64,000 nucleotides of DNA from the NCBI GenBank assembly GCA_905250025.1, contig CAJNOJ010000002.1:1178001-1242000 (forward strand), given 5' to 3'. The notes under the pieces were generated by a model. It was not told the DNA's origin, searched no databases, and was given only the letters and a program-made list of their open reading frames with translations. How positions within the stretch are numbered: position 1 is the stretch's first letter; every line of letters starts with the position of its first letter. The DNA comes from Adineta ricciae. Lineage: Eukaryota > Rotifera > Eurotatoria > Adinetida > Adinetidae. Both the position numbers and the translations under genes were made by a program. This document shows, piece after piece, positions 34,526 to 46,517 of this stretch.

Positions 34526-37500
34526 TTAGTGTGCACACTGTGGCTGATTTCCAGCACTTTTCGTACTTCTGACCATGAGATATTGCAAATGATTGACGAT
34601 ATGCTCTTGCTAAAGACGAATGCAAACGATATTTTCTCATGGGTTTCCATTCATTTTTACCTGATGTTGCAACGATTGGATTCGATTTTCAAATATTTTC
34701 ATTTTGTCGAATACTATTTCTTGGATTTGATATCTAAACAGAAATTTTGTTTTGTTGTCTATCGAACAATTTTCGATTTTACTCTTGTTCGTCAGGAGCA
34801 ACACCATGTTGATTCAATTGTGTTCGAGAAGTTTTTAATGAAAACAAATAAACTTCTTTTCCTAATGCATCTTCAATCGCTTCGATTTGTTTTGTTAACG
34901 TTGCATTCACACGAATCTCTGTTGGATAAACGAACGAAACGTAATCAAATCAAAAGTTCAAAAGAGAAATTTACTGAATTTCGCTCGAATTTTCTGCTTC
35001 ATATATCTCGTATTGAACCACGACGTTTGAAAAATATGTGAAAAGATATAAACTATCAATCGGCAAATGTGAGAGACAAAGATCAAAGGTGGTGGCAATA
35101 ACGGACGTCGAGATTGATAGCATACCAAAGCATATTGTTGAAATTTCCATATATAATCCGCATCATTATGTATAACTTCGAATGTATTGCTAAAATAACA
35201 GAATAGAATGAAGATATTTTTTGAGAATGGCAGCTTACCTAAACATAGCAATAAGAAGATTAATCAACAGTATACTTGCAATTGTCGAATATGCAACTAA
35301 CAGCAAAAACATGACGTAACCTTCTAGTCCATAATCCTCTAAATAAAAGTAGAACATTTTTGTTTTTAGACGTGAATTTCTGTGCGGGAAAAACCAACTA
35401 TCAATATCATCGAGAGCTTGAACTTCACCAAAGATGTCCCAATAAGCTAAATTGATGATTTTGCGTGGAATATGCCACGAAAAGACCTCAACACCATGCA
35501 ATAAACTGTAAGTTGGCACACCGAATGACAATATAACTAAAGCAAGTATCAGCATGAAAAAACTCATGTCATACATCTTAATTGAACAAAATTTGTTTAA
35601 GAATAGAATCGAAAGTATATTACCATTTCTCCGATCATAACAAGTTTTGGGCCAAGTCTTTTTACAGCAGAAAACACATCGAGTGTTCGAATAAACCATA
35701 ACGATAGATCAACAGCTAGGATAGCTCGTGCGATGCAAAATCCTTGCTGGAATGGCAGAAATCGTATGATACATGCGGTAAAGAATAGAGTAATCGATAG
35801 CGCATCCATTTTATTCCAAAATGTGGAGAAATGCATCTGAAGTTTCCGTCTAGTGGAATCGATTTTTTTCGTTTTCATCTAATTATGTCGAATATTAAAT
35901 CTTTCACTTAATAGAAAATCAACCTTACTTGTCGTATTTCTTCCAAGAGTAAAGTAAATACCCAGATTATTAGGATTATTTCCGTTACTGACGGTCTACG
36001 ATCGATTTGCAAGTTATCTCTTTTCGGAGTGACCTTCATTATTGTTGTTGTATTTGAATTTGATTTATTTTCAGTATTATCTTCATCTCTCGAGAAACAT
36101 TCACCCGATTGAAAACGATATAATGGATGATAATCACAGAGGAATACATAGGAAAATAATGTCAGAAAAATCAGATATGAATACTAGGGAAAATGAATAA
36201 AGAAATGAGACGGGTTGCGAGAGAAACTTACCAAATTGTAAAGATATTTCACGCATGGTGCGTGTAGAAATGTTGAAAGATTCTCAAAGTACCCGGAAAT
36301 ACCAGTTTTTCTTCGAAAAACAATTAGATAATTACAAATTGATAGATGTTTCGAAGACGTTTTTACCGGTTCTTTATTGACAAAGGATTTACTTCACTGT
36401 CGAACTGATAACGAGCTACACTCGAACATCCCAATGCTAATTCTTGGTTACTTCTATGAAACAAAGAATTTGCTTAGAAATATATTCATATTGAATATCT
36501 TACTTTGGAATATAGAATTTAGTTAATGCAGTAGAAGGATCAAAGCTACCGGATTGCTCTTGAGTGTTCTATCAATAAATGAAATGAACTAATACCCAAA
36601 ATCAAATCAAATCATCAACTCTACATCCGATTCATCTGAGTCAACGTCTTCTTCGATTGGTTTTTTCACAAATGGAAGAAAACCACTGAATGGAAAGATA
36701 ATACTCGACCCGATAAGTCGCAAATATCCAATATGCCGATCGATACATCCATACCTAAGCCAGAAGATTTCTAAGAAAGTCACAGTTGATTCAAATATCA
36801 TCTAAACAAACCATATATCAGTAAGTACATCTTGTACAGCTGCTTTGCCGATGAATAATTTTGATTCAGCCATAACAGCTAATTGTAACCAAGTGACATT
36901 ATCATAATCTTGTACTGCTCTTATGATAGCTTGTTTACATTTGTGAGGATTTGCTAGATAGAATCTTTCCAATATTTCAACTGCTAATTGTTCCATTTCT
37001 TTAGCCCATTTTAAGTATTTGCAATCTTTTTCCAATTGAGCTTTACTTTTATAGATTAATACTGCCATGAATGCCGCACCTACAACAAATCAGAAATGTT
37101 CTGTATGCGTCAACATCGAAATCTGCCGTTTTACCACTTACAGATTTTATTTCTTCCGCGCGTCCAGAAAAGCAAAGCTAATTCCTTTCTTCCAGTAACA
37201 ACCGCCCATAGAAAAAGTTCTTTGTTCACATCGATCTCGGAAAACATCGATGGTGAAGATTCTAAATGTAAATCAATCAAAAAACAACAACAAAAGGATT
37301 CTTTCAATCGAACAAACTCTGTGCAGAATAAAACGACCTTATTGTATTACATGTCGGTTGATCATCAGGATCAAAGATAGCATCGACTTGAAAGACATGA
37401 CCAAGCATGGGTTGAATCATTTGTTGGTAAATTGCTCTCAATGGACCGTTGATTTCGTCGTTGAAAGTGAAACTCTGAAATACAGAACAATTTTGAATTT

Positions 37501-39319
37501 GCCCTCAAAATGTAAATGATATACTTCATTTTCGAATAGTTTTAAAAGTTTGTCGTTATTTTCGAAGACTTCATTCAGTGGAAAATCATGATCGAGTAAT
37601 AATTGCAGAAAATCCGCTCGATCGTCAAGAAGAGCTCTATCAAATAAATCTTTCAAATCAATCGTCTAAATCAATGGTAAAAAATCGAGTGTGTGTCAAT
37701 ATTGCACATCTTCTTTACCTTCCAATCTTGATCGTATATCATAATGCATTCTTTCACGAAGTCTATTTGTTTCCAATCGTAAGCTAAATACAATTGTTCA
37801 CGTCTTTGTTCTTCGCTCATTCGTGATGATTTGTTGTCATAATTGGCTATATAATAGTATGAAATCCGATGAATGTATCTTTTCTATTTGAATTACCTTT
37901 AAATAGTGCTTGTAGAATACTCAAAACGACACTGTCACCAGAAATGTGATTTCCTTTGAAATCAATGAAATTCAAGTATTTGCTCTGCTTGTGAACACAT
38001 TCGTAGATAAGTTCGAAGAAGTCGGTTCCATCTGGTGGTGCGTTCGTACACGATGTTTTCGCTAGATCTTCATCTACGATTCGTAGTGAATGACGAAGTT
38101 TATTCTTGATAAGTTCGTTTTCTTCTGCTAATACAGACTCATCCGAACTAAAGAATCAAGATCTCTGTAATAACGACAACAAATTGATCCGCATAGCATA
38201 CCTGACTTCATCACAAATGTCCGGTTTTAATTTATAACTATTGTAGAGATGATAACATTTAGCGAATAGATCGCAACATCCACCTGTTCCTTCAACCAAA
38301 AGAACAGGAATACTATCTTGAACAACACTTCGATGAACTAAATAGCAACATCAGAACATGAATATTGCAGAAATGATATATGAAACCTTTTCTGATTGCA
38401 TCTGAACAACCTTCGATCACAACGACTAGAACTGGTATTCCATCATCAGCAAGATTTCGCTCAAATTGAGCCCGATATTGTATCGCACATGTATGTTTGT
38501 GCTTTGCTCCATCATCAGGAAAAACGAAATGTGTATGATTCGGTTCTAATGGTCCTTCACCTTTGGCGTCACTTGTCAGTTTTGTGTAAACTACATCGGT
38601 ACCTTGAACATCAAGTATATCATGACCAGATACGCATCCCCACGATGTAAAACCCTGTCCATCGATTTTCAAAATCTAATAATATCACGGTTCATACCTA
38701 TTGCTTACCATTAATTGAATTGGCCGAGTTGGATCAGGATTAGTTTGAACGATCTCACCGAAAAACTTGGCGATACGAGAATTCAATCCAGCGGTGACTA
38801 TTCGTATATCTACATTAGGAAAACAATAGATTTGATTTAGTAAAACGAAGGGATGTGATAATTACCCGTAGATTTAGCGATTTTCAGAAGGCCTTCGCGA
38901 AATACGAGTAATAGTTTTGATCGTAAAAAACTTTCTTTTGCACTGCCCATGATCGATATGACCAATGATGTGCGCTTGAAACCTGCTTGAATTTGATTTT
39001 GATCGAAAAACAATCTTTTAATATGTCTGTGAGACGTATTCGGTGATATTCGAATGAAATTTGCTCTGTTATCGTAGTTCCGAGAAACTAAAAGAAACAC
39101 GAACACCATTCAGAATCACATCGAAATCCAATGAATAATGAGTACACGTGATCGTCCCATATGATTTCATGTCCAATTCATCGGTTACCTAGAAAATAGA
39201 TCAGAATAAGTAAAAATAGAAAGAAACTAAATCGACTCATTTACAACATTATCATCGGTTTGAGTTGCAAGCACTGAGTGATCATCACAGCGTCCACCGT
39301 TGTCTAGTGAACAAGTCAT
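34526..39319 (-). CDS. TRPM-family cation channel without C-terminal enzyme domain
   Basis: Large minus-strand gene with many short introns, ATG at 39319. The N-terminal TRPM homology (SLOG) region reads YGTITFSRNYDNRANFIRIS across a hand-placed splice, then TSLVISIMGSAKESFLRSKL, DGQGFTSWGCVSGHD, and EPNHTHFVFPDDG. The MHR3/4 helical part includes DWQLL-like LL-rich exons. Membrane segments near 35.3-36.2 kb include MDALSITLFFTACIIRFLP. The pore segment is FGVPTYSLL then YWDIFGEVQALDDIDSW, with the FGE filter of TRPM1/3/6/7-type pores. Next come IASILLINLLIAMF and a TRP-box helix with DADYIWKFQQYALVC. The C-terminus is a coiled coil rebuilt from three small exons (KQIEAIEDALG, YQIQEIVFDKMKIFENRIQ, QEHIVNHLQYLM), ending TAA at 34526-34528. 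No Nudix or alpha-kinase domain follows. Probably a Ca2+/Mg2+-permeable channel. Confidence 0.88.
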
Positions 39320-40227
39320 GTTTTTGCGCTCCCTTCAGCAATTCAAATCCGAGTATAGTTAGACTAAGATACGGTCAGAATAGCAAAAAAATTCGATAAA
39401 CCCTATTTCGTTTTATCTATTATTATCATTTGTTATTCAACGTATGCTTCGCATTTTCCAATTATCTACTTTGTGTCGAAGCACATACACGAAATCAAGC
39501 GTAACGCACTACAAACACTCAGTATGCGATTTATGGGTTGTACTTTCTTGCTTGTTTCGCTGTGTATGCATCTACCTTGAAAGCAATATTGCACTTCAAA
39601 AACCCGGTCAGACGTAGACAATTTCATAGACTTTGCAACCAGAGATTTTGAATTTCCTTTCTGAATTAATAGATCTCATCCCATAGATTGGCGAATGAAT
39701 TGATTCGAATGGCCACAGGCTGTGATTTTTGAACTTTCATAATTTTAGCGGCAGACCGTTCATATCTTTGAATAATTCCTCTGTATATGCTATCAATCTT
39801 TTGATTGCATTAGTTGATTGGTCAAACTCGTATATCTTCATTAACTAGCTGCACATCATCACTTTCTTCGATCTAGATAAAAGCAAAAAAAGCCTCCATC
39901 GAATAATCTTTATTCTTCATAAATAACAGAAAAACAAATCGTGAAAACTCGGACATGATTCCATAGCTTCAACCGAGAATCAAGAGTATCTTCAAATTAC
40001 AGTTTGATATGATTATGCTATTTGATTGGTAGAAAACATTGCAAAGGATCAAAAATTGTTGCTTTCAGGCAGCAAAAGAGAACGAATGATAACGATTGTC
40101 AAGTCATCATATATGTATCAAAATAGACATATTTCCGCAAGTTAGACAAGTCGAAGATAAACAATCTATCAGATGATGGTGATGACGAGTCATCAATGAT
40201 GATAGTGGGAAGAGCAGCCGTACGTAC

Positions 40228-40264
<37 letters not shown>

Positions 40265-40392
40265 AATCAACTACCGTTCACAGAGTGTATCCAATCGCAT
40301 TTTTTTATCTCATCAATATAATTCTTTGTGGAAACGAACCAAACTGTTACTATTACCTTATCAGCGTTTTCACTTGACAAGTATTTTCTTCG
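39320..40392. other. Shared upstream region of divergent TRPM and T-box genes
   Basis: The two genes start from opposite ends of this about 1.07-kb stretch, so it should carry both promoters. It contains a GA microsatellite at 40233-40260 and no coding region that I can support. Confidence 0.5.
40233..40260. repeat. GA dinucleotide microsatellite in the TRPM/T-box spacer
   Basis: Fourteen uninterrupted GA units about 130 nt before the T-box start codon. GA tracts of this kind can serve as GAGA-type promoter elements in animals; that role is inference. Confidence 0.85.
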
Positions 40393-42063
40393 ATGGATGG
40401 CAATCCGTTAACACCACGCGCTAGTAATTTCAGTATTGCTTCGTTGATTACATCAGAATGTGGCGATGACGAACAGGCTCTATACCATACAATGACAAAT
40501 TCTGTTGAGCCAAACTTCAGCATGAGTGCATATACAAACGATTATCAACAAGATGTGAAAAAGAAAGATGTCCGAGCAGTGAATAATAAACAAACAACAA
40601 ATCTCCAGAAAAGTTCATTAACAACACGTCATATGGAAGGTGAGCAAAACAACGAAAGTAGAAGGCAAAGTATCGAAATGATTTCGTTTTAGATTATATT
40701 CAATCTGCAACAGAAAAGATCAAGTCGACATGTCAATTCACTAGTGATAGCAGATCAAATGAAACCGAAGAGATTAAGAAACCATTGCATCCGAAATTAG
40801 CCAATGTTAAAATGACTTTAGAATCGAAATCCCTTTGGGATGAATTTGACAAGCTCGGAACGGAAATGATCGTTACACGGTCAGGAAGGTACAGAACATA
40901 AAGCACTAGGAGATAAGATGAACTCTTTTGAGAAAGATGCACATATGTTTTCAATCACGTATTGAAACGAAAAGAAAGATAACTCACTTTCGTTTGCTTT
41001 TTTTCTCTTTTGCTCATCAAAGACGAATGTTTCCCGTTTTACAAGTGAAAATTTCTGGTATGGATCCCTCGACGACATATTTGCTCATGGTTGATTTTGT
41101 GCCGTTAGACGACAAACGTTATCGCTATGCATTTTATAAGTAAAGAAAATATTTCACTTTTTTCGTTCACGAAAAATCGCTTTCATTTTCTGTAGTTCAA
41201 GTTGGGTGGTAGCTGGCAAAGCCGATCCACATTGTCCGGGTCGTTTCCATGTGCATCCTGATTCTCCACAAGTTGGTTCCGCTTGGATGAAAAACATCAT
41301 TTCATTTGATAAACTTAAGTTAACGAACAATCTACTGGATGACAATGGCCATGTAAGAAATAAATTTCTTTTCATCAGACATTCTTTATTTGTTTTCCAA
41401 AAGATTATTCTCAACTCCATGCATCGATATCAACCGCGAATTCATTGTGTTTATTCACCAACAACGAAATCTGATGAAACGTTTCTCCAGCAAACACAAA
41501 CATTTCGAACGTTTACGTTTCCTGAAACGATATTTATCAGTGTTACAGCGTATCAAAACCATCGAATAACACAATTAAAAATAGCTTCCAATCCGTTTGC
41601 GAAAGGTTTTCGTGATTCGGAAGCAGATGACAGGTATCCATCTGCAAGTCTTGACACACAGAACCCATACATCAATGAGAATAAACTTTGTTATAGCATA
41701 GCAGATTCATTGGCCGGATTCAATTCGAACCAACGTTTACTCCGTTCACAACATCGATCAGCAAGTACACAAGTGAATGCGTTTAATCCACCTATGGACA
41801 TATCATCCCGTCTTATTCCGGATTCTCCGGACATGAATTTTCTTCCACCAACGCCTTATTCACTAGTTAATCAAGATTTAACGAGTTACTCAAACGATTC
41901 ATTTATCTATTCGCAATTATCTGATTTAACACATCGTACAGAACATTATCACACAGCACGAATAAATCCATATGCTCGACAATCCTTTTATCCGATGTAC
42001 ACGCAACGTGAAATTCACTCTCCTTCATCCACATCCCCATCAACAGCAACATATCATAGCTAA
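40393..42063 (+). CDS. T-box transcription factor of the TBX1/10 subfamily
   Basis: About five exons, ATG at 40393 and TAA at 42061-42063. The T-box runs from [20 protein letters not shown] through [86 protein letters not shown] and [20 protein letters not shown], ending [16 protein letters not shown] and the exact [24 protein letters not shown] end are shared with TBX1/10, whereas TBX20 has LTNNELDQHGH and QNQLITKLKID. DNA contact residues of the fold are kept. Flanking regions are Ser/Asn/Tyr-rich. Expected to be a nuclear regulator of mesoderm and pharyngeal or muscle patterning by family. A poly(A) signal lies about 100 nt downstream. Confidence 0.93.
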
Positions 42064-43012
42064 CAATATAACTTACTCTTTTTTGTGAACCTTCTGTCAG
42101 ATGATTGCATGTCAGTGGTTGATCTAGGAGTTTTTTTAAAGGGGACGCGATGCTTATAAACAAAAAATAAACTTTTGAGATTATCTGAAGCAATGTACAA
42201 TCCTAACATCTTTCTCGAAGCGAATAGGACGGTAGCTTCTTTAAATCCTTCATATTGGCGTGTATAATATGTTACATTAGTATGAATAAAAATACGGTCA
42301 TCACACTCTATTCCTGTCGCTATGCTAGATAAAGAATTATGCTTTAATTATAAAACGACGAGAGGACCGTCACTTGAATGAAAACTGAAAATAACTGAGT
42401 AAGATATTCAAATACACGAAAATTTTCGAATTCTCCTTGTTTAATTCTGTGCTGATCGATCTAAGCTCGCGAATTGTTAGGGAATCAACAACGATAGAAT
42501 AAGTATTTGTATATACTTACACGATACCTATCGATCTGTCACGATGATTGAGAAGATTGGAGCATTTGTGCATCTGTACCGATATGTTTATATGTTATGA
42601 TTTAATTTGTACGGAAATGAAGTTCGATTCTCTTCCTCTCATCATATAAAGAAATGATAAGATAAGAAATCGAAATTGATTTGATATGTTTGACAGTTTG
42701 GGTTGTCTTTTGAACGGATGTTTTCATTCAATATTTCAATTAGCTAATGTGTGTCAAACACTAAACCTTTGAAACTGAGTGCAATATTTTCATTCAATCA
42801 TTTCATAATGAATCTTCATGTAGAATGTGTTTGAAATAGAACCATTACTTCTTGTCTGTTATGCGTAGGTAGATAGAAAAATATATCCTACGCTGTTCTT
42901 TGTGTAATTGACAAATAGATCTGATTGAAAAATATTCTTTGAGCAAATAATAGAGAAAAATCGAAAGAATGATTATCTTGATCGATAGAACACATTTTTG
43001 TAACAAAAAGCT
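42064..43012. other. Spacer downstream of the T-box gene
   Basis: AT-rich, with the T-box 3' end (AATAAA at 42166) and then the promoter of the gene at 43013. No gene is supported. Confidence 0.45.
42166..42171 (+). terminator. Candidate poly(A) signal AATAAA of the T-box gene
   Basis: Canonical hexamer just over 100 nt after the T-box stop codon. Confidence 0.4.
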
Positions 43013-44451
43013 ATGCTATGGATGAGATCGATCCATCGATTCTTACTTCATCATTTCATATTTGTATGCTTTTTGTGTACTGTTTTCATATTTGGTTATA
43101 GTCTCATCTATTTTCTCGGTGATGATCAAAACCAAGTGTTGGATTTCAGTGAATATGATGATAATATTACTTTCTGGAGTAATGATTATCATATCAGGTA
43201 AATGATAGTGTTCTCTGTTACAACAATCACTTTTCTCTATTTCATTTAGTCCAATACATGATTTGAAGAATACCTTAACACCACTTGGTGTTCGTTTCAT
43301 TGATGAAAGTCTTTCGGCATCATGTAGTACGACGAAAACTTGTGCAAAGCATCTGTATGTTTTATCAACACTTAATGGAATGAATCCGAATCAATCGATT
43401 CGTAAACGATTTTATGAGTTCTACAAAGATGATCCATTAATGAATCATGTTGATGCATTTGTTTGTTTTCATCCAGCAGCAATGTGTGAATTATTTATGC
43501 CATTCAATCGAACAATTATCGTTATAGCATCAACTCGTTATGAATTAGGAAGATTCGCTGTCGATGAATGGAATCAATGGAATCAAAACTTACGTTTGAT
43601 CGCTTCAGATTCTCGGTAGGTTTCAGTGAACGTTTAATTATTATCAATGATTCTTTATACTATTTCATTGTTTGCTTTCAATTAGCAATGTTGTTGCTGC
43701 AAATAATCTGTACGATGCTGAATATATTCGATATTTTACTGGTATAAATACAACTGTCTTACCACACATGTGTGCTTATACAAACGTTCACTATCGATCT
43801 GTAAACACTCGTTCGGAATTCATATTGTTTCCTTCGAATAGCTACGTTCAATTTACTCAACAATTCTTCGAAGAATTGAATGTTTCCATAAAAAAAGCCA
43901 AAACATCGATCATAGTGCAACCACTACGCAAACTCTACCATACTTACGATTATTCCGATTTGGTTCGTCATCCAGGCATTATCTATTTGCCATATCAAGT
44001 ATCAACAATGAGTATATTCGAACAATATACCATGAATATTCCATTGTTTTTCCCATCGATTGATTTGTTAACTGAATGGCATTTGAAATACAGTCTTGTC
44101 TACGATCGGACATGGGACAAGGTGTTCACTGGAAAAGGCAAGTCTCGATCAGCTATTCCACCGTATGATTTAAATACAACCGTTCCCGATCCAAATAATG
44201 AATTCGATCGTTCTTCCATATATTATTGGCTAAAATACGCTGACTATTACCAATGGCCTTACATAACCTATTTCGAATCCATTGACGATCTGGTTTCGAA
44301 ATTACTTCAGACAAATTTAAACTATATCAGTGAGCAAATGTCGATATACAATCAAAGAAAACAGTCGAAATTACTTGAAGACTGGCAGAACATTCTCAAA
44401 CGTATATCTACGTCATCAAAGTTTTTAATGAAAAAAGAAAAAACTCAATAG
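43013..44451 (+). CDS. Type II membrane protein, possible glycosyltransferase-like
   Basis: Three exons (about 43013-43198, 43249-43617, 43685-44451), roughly 440 residues. A short cytoplasmic start is followed by one hydrophobic anchor (LHHFIFVCFLCTVFIFGYSL) and a long lumenal part with several NxS/T sites, which is the layout of Golgi enzymes. Conserved-looking blocks are VDAFVCFHPAAMCELFMPFN, TIIVIASTRYELGRF, VVAANNLYDAEYIRYFTGI, and near the end IYYWLKYADYYQWPYI. No DxD donor-site motif is obvious. I recall no named family with certainty; glycosyltransferase-like is inference from topology and fold-like blocks. It is convergent with the LRRC14-like gene, stops about 50 nt apart. Confidence 0.65.
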
Positions 44452-44458
44452 AAAATAG

Positions 44459-44464
44459 AATAAA
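44459..44464 (+). terminator. Candidate poly(A) signal AATAAA
   Basis: Canonical hexamer only 8 nt past the stop codon of the 43013-44451 gene, consistent with the very tight convergent arrangement. Confidence 0.35.
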
Positions 44465-44503
44465 AAGAAATACATTAATTAGTCTGTGTTTTTTTTTGCA
44501 TTT

Positions 44504-46284
44504 CTATACACTTAGTTCTGATATGGAAACGAGACATTTCGCTCGTTTATTCATTTCATTAACAAACATCTCATATGGCATTATGGTTTGAATTAAATAA
44601 TTTTGTTCATCATTGCCAACAAAACGATTGAGAGAATATTCAATCGGTGAAGCAATCTTCCACGAACGTAGACATCCATAATGTTCACCAATAAATGTTG
44701 CTGCTGCCAATTGAGTTGTCAGCGAATTAGGTCCACGGACACTTAAACTTTTCAACGAACTCAAACGTTGACAACAGGCAATCAATTCCAAATAATCATT
44801 CGAAGAGAAGCGATTATAATCAAGATCTAAGACGACGAGTCGACTTTGTTTGATAAGTACAATTAATAGTTGACGCATGAAACGATTTAAACGATTGGTA
44901 CCTAGATCCAGATGCAGAAATTGATGTCGTGTACTCATTTGACTTAAACTAATCAAATCATTTTCATATAATGAACAGAAATCCAGGTTTAAGACTTCTA
45001 GCGAATGATCGATTGCATTGAGAATGAACTCTAGACGATTGGTGATTGGCGAACCGCTGAGCGAAAGATTTTTCAAATGTTTCAATTGAGATAGAACAGT
45101 ACAAAATTGTTCTAAATCATCCTGATTGAGTCGAAAATCGATAAAATTACATGAAAGATCTAATGTATGTAATTGGGTCAGTTTTGGCAAACGTGGAAGG
45201 AAATACTTGAGGTTCTGCCGTGTCAAAACGTTGTACGGAATACGAAGTGTGTGGACAAACTTAAAATTAGAAGTATATAAAATGAGGATAAACGTCTGAA
45301 ACGACATACTCGGTTGTTAACATGATCAAGGAAACTGCTCACAAGTGCTAAACCGATGCATCGCATGTCAATTGTACAGATCTGTAATTGGATATTCGGG
45401 GTGGATGAGCGAAGAGCAGAAAGTAGTTCGACATAAGTGCGATAATCTTGAATAATACAGTCAAATCGAATAATAATGATATCTTCTGGATATGAACTGG
45501 ATTTGATCAGATCGTCATTGTTGTGATTCGAAGTGTTCTGTGAATGTCTTGTCTCTGAAGAACAAAATTCGAAATTAATCCTTTTTTTTTTGAGAGAATT
45601 CAAGTGTTTACCAATAGTGTATTGAGATTCCTCGTTTGCATTGGCTGAAGAGTCAGGTGGAATTTGATGATGCTGTTGATTGTAGATATCGATCAATTGA
45701 TTACGTCGAGATTCTTTCTCTGCAAGTCGACAGTGTGTCGAAATGTATCGAATAATCAATTCTACGACAGGAAAATTCGTGACATCGAGTATTCGTAAAT
45801 TCGAGAGTCTTTTCTCATTGATTTGCTCTTGTTGTTGTTGCTGTTGTCGAACAGAATCAATGAATCGAGGGATAATAATCACGGAATATTTTATTGCTTG
45901 TTTTGTTCGTTGTAATGCTGTTTTCTCACATAGTAACATTTTCAGCGAAGTTAATTTTTCATCAACAAAATCCTCCAAACGAAATACTCGGTATGGCCAT
46001 CGAGAGATCAGAACATTAATACAACTGTCATCTTGTGTATAACGCAAAGCTGCTCGAAATAATGGATCAAATAATTCTTTTGGTATGGTTTCACATGCTT
46101 GTTCAGTCAATCGTTCATTCCGCACGATGACTGAGCAACATAATTCAGTTAACTTCGGTACGGTCGATGGCTTTATTGAATTGCTGTCATCATTGTCATC
46201 GTAATTGATTCGAAAACTGGCACCATTACGAAAAAATAAATAGGAGAAATCCGATGAGACCGAGTTCGTTTCTTGGTGAGACAT
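44504..46284 (-). CDS. LRRC14/PRAME-family leucine-rich repeat protein
   Basis: Minus strand, ATG at 46284. An N-terminal helical block has CETIPKELFDPLFRAALRYT and ISRWPYRVFRLEDFV, matching LRRC14 (LPRELFPLLFKVAF, HTWPFPLLSFQQLL). LRRs follow: LHTLDLSCNFIDFRL, LKNLSLSGSPITNRL, LEVLNLDFCSLYENDLISLS, LHLDLGTNRLNRF, LVVLDLDYNRFSSNDYLELI. One intron near 45255-45306 joins NNR to FVHTLRIPYN. A probable second intron of 57 nt near 45557-45613 is in frame and has no stop, so the frame stays open whether or not it is spliced. LRRC14/PRAME proteins act as cullin-2 substrate receptors or signalling regulators; that role here is by family only. Confidence 0.82.
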
Positions 46285-46517
46285 TCACGCTTTCAATAGA
46301 AACATAAAACATACTTCATTGAAGTAGTGTACAGGAAAAAAGAAACTCATCTGCGTTTTCTTTTCTCATTCGTCCAATCAGAATGGTGAGAGGACAAAGA
46401 ATGAAAGTAATGGCTAGCAGCAGGAAAAGAGAAGACAAAAAAGTCTTGTTTGTAGCGATATTTTTCTGTGATCAATTAAGAAGCGTTCGCTCGAAGACAT
46501 TTCGCTTTTTTTTTAAG

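Noticed and set aside
34529..35041. 170-codon plus-strand open frame
   Set aside because: It is antisense to the TRPM C-terminal coiled-coil exons, which show conserved TRPM features and splice sites; the plus translation resembles nothing.
42580..42660. Possible tRNA-like B box (gttcgattc near 42623)
   Set aside because: No matching A box or cloverleaf could be drawn around it; the same applies to gttcgattc near 10935.
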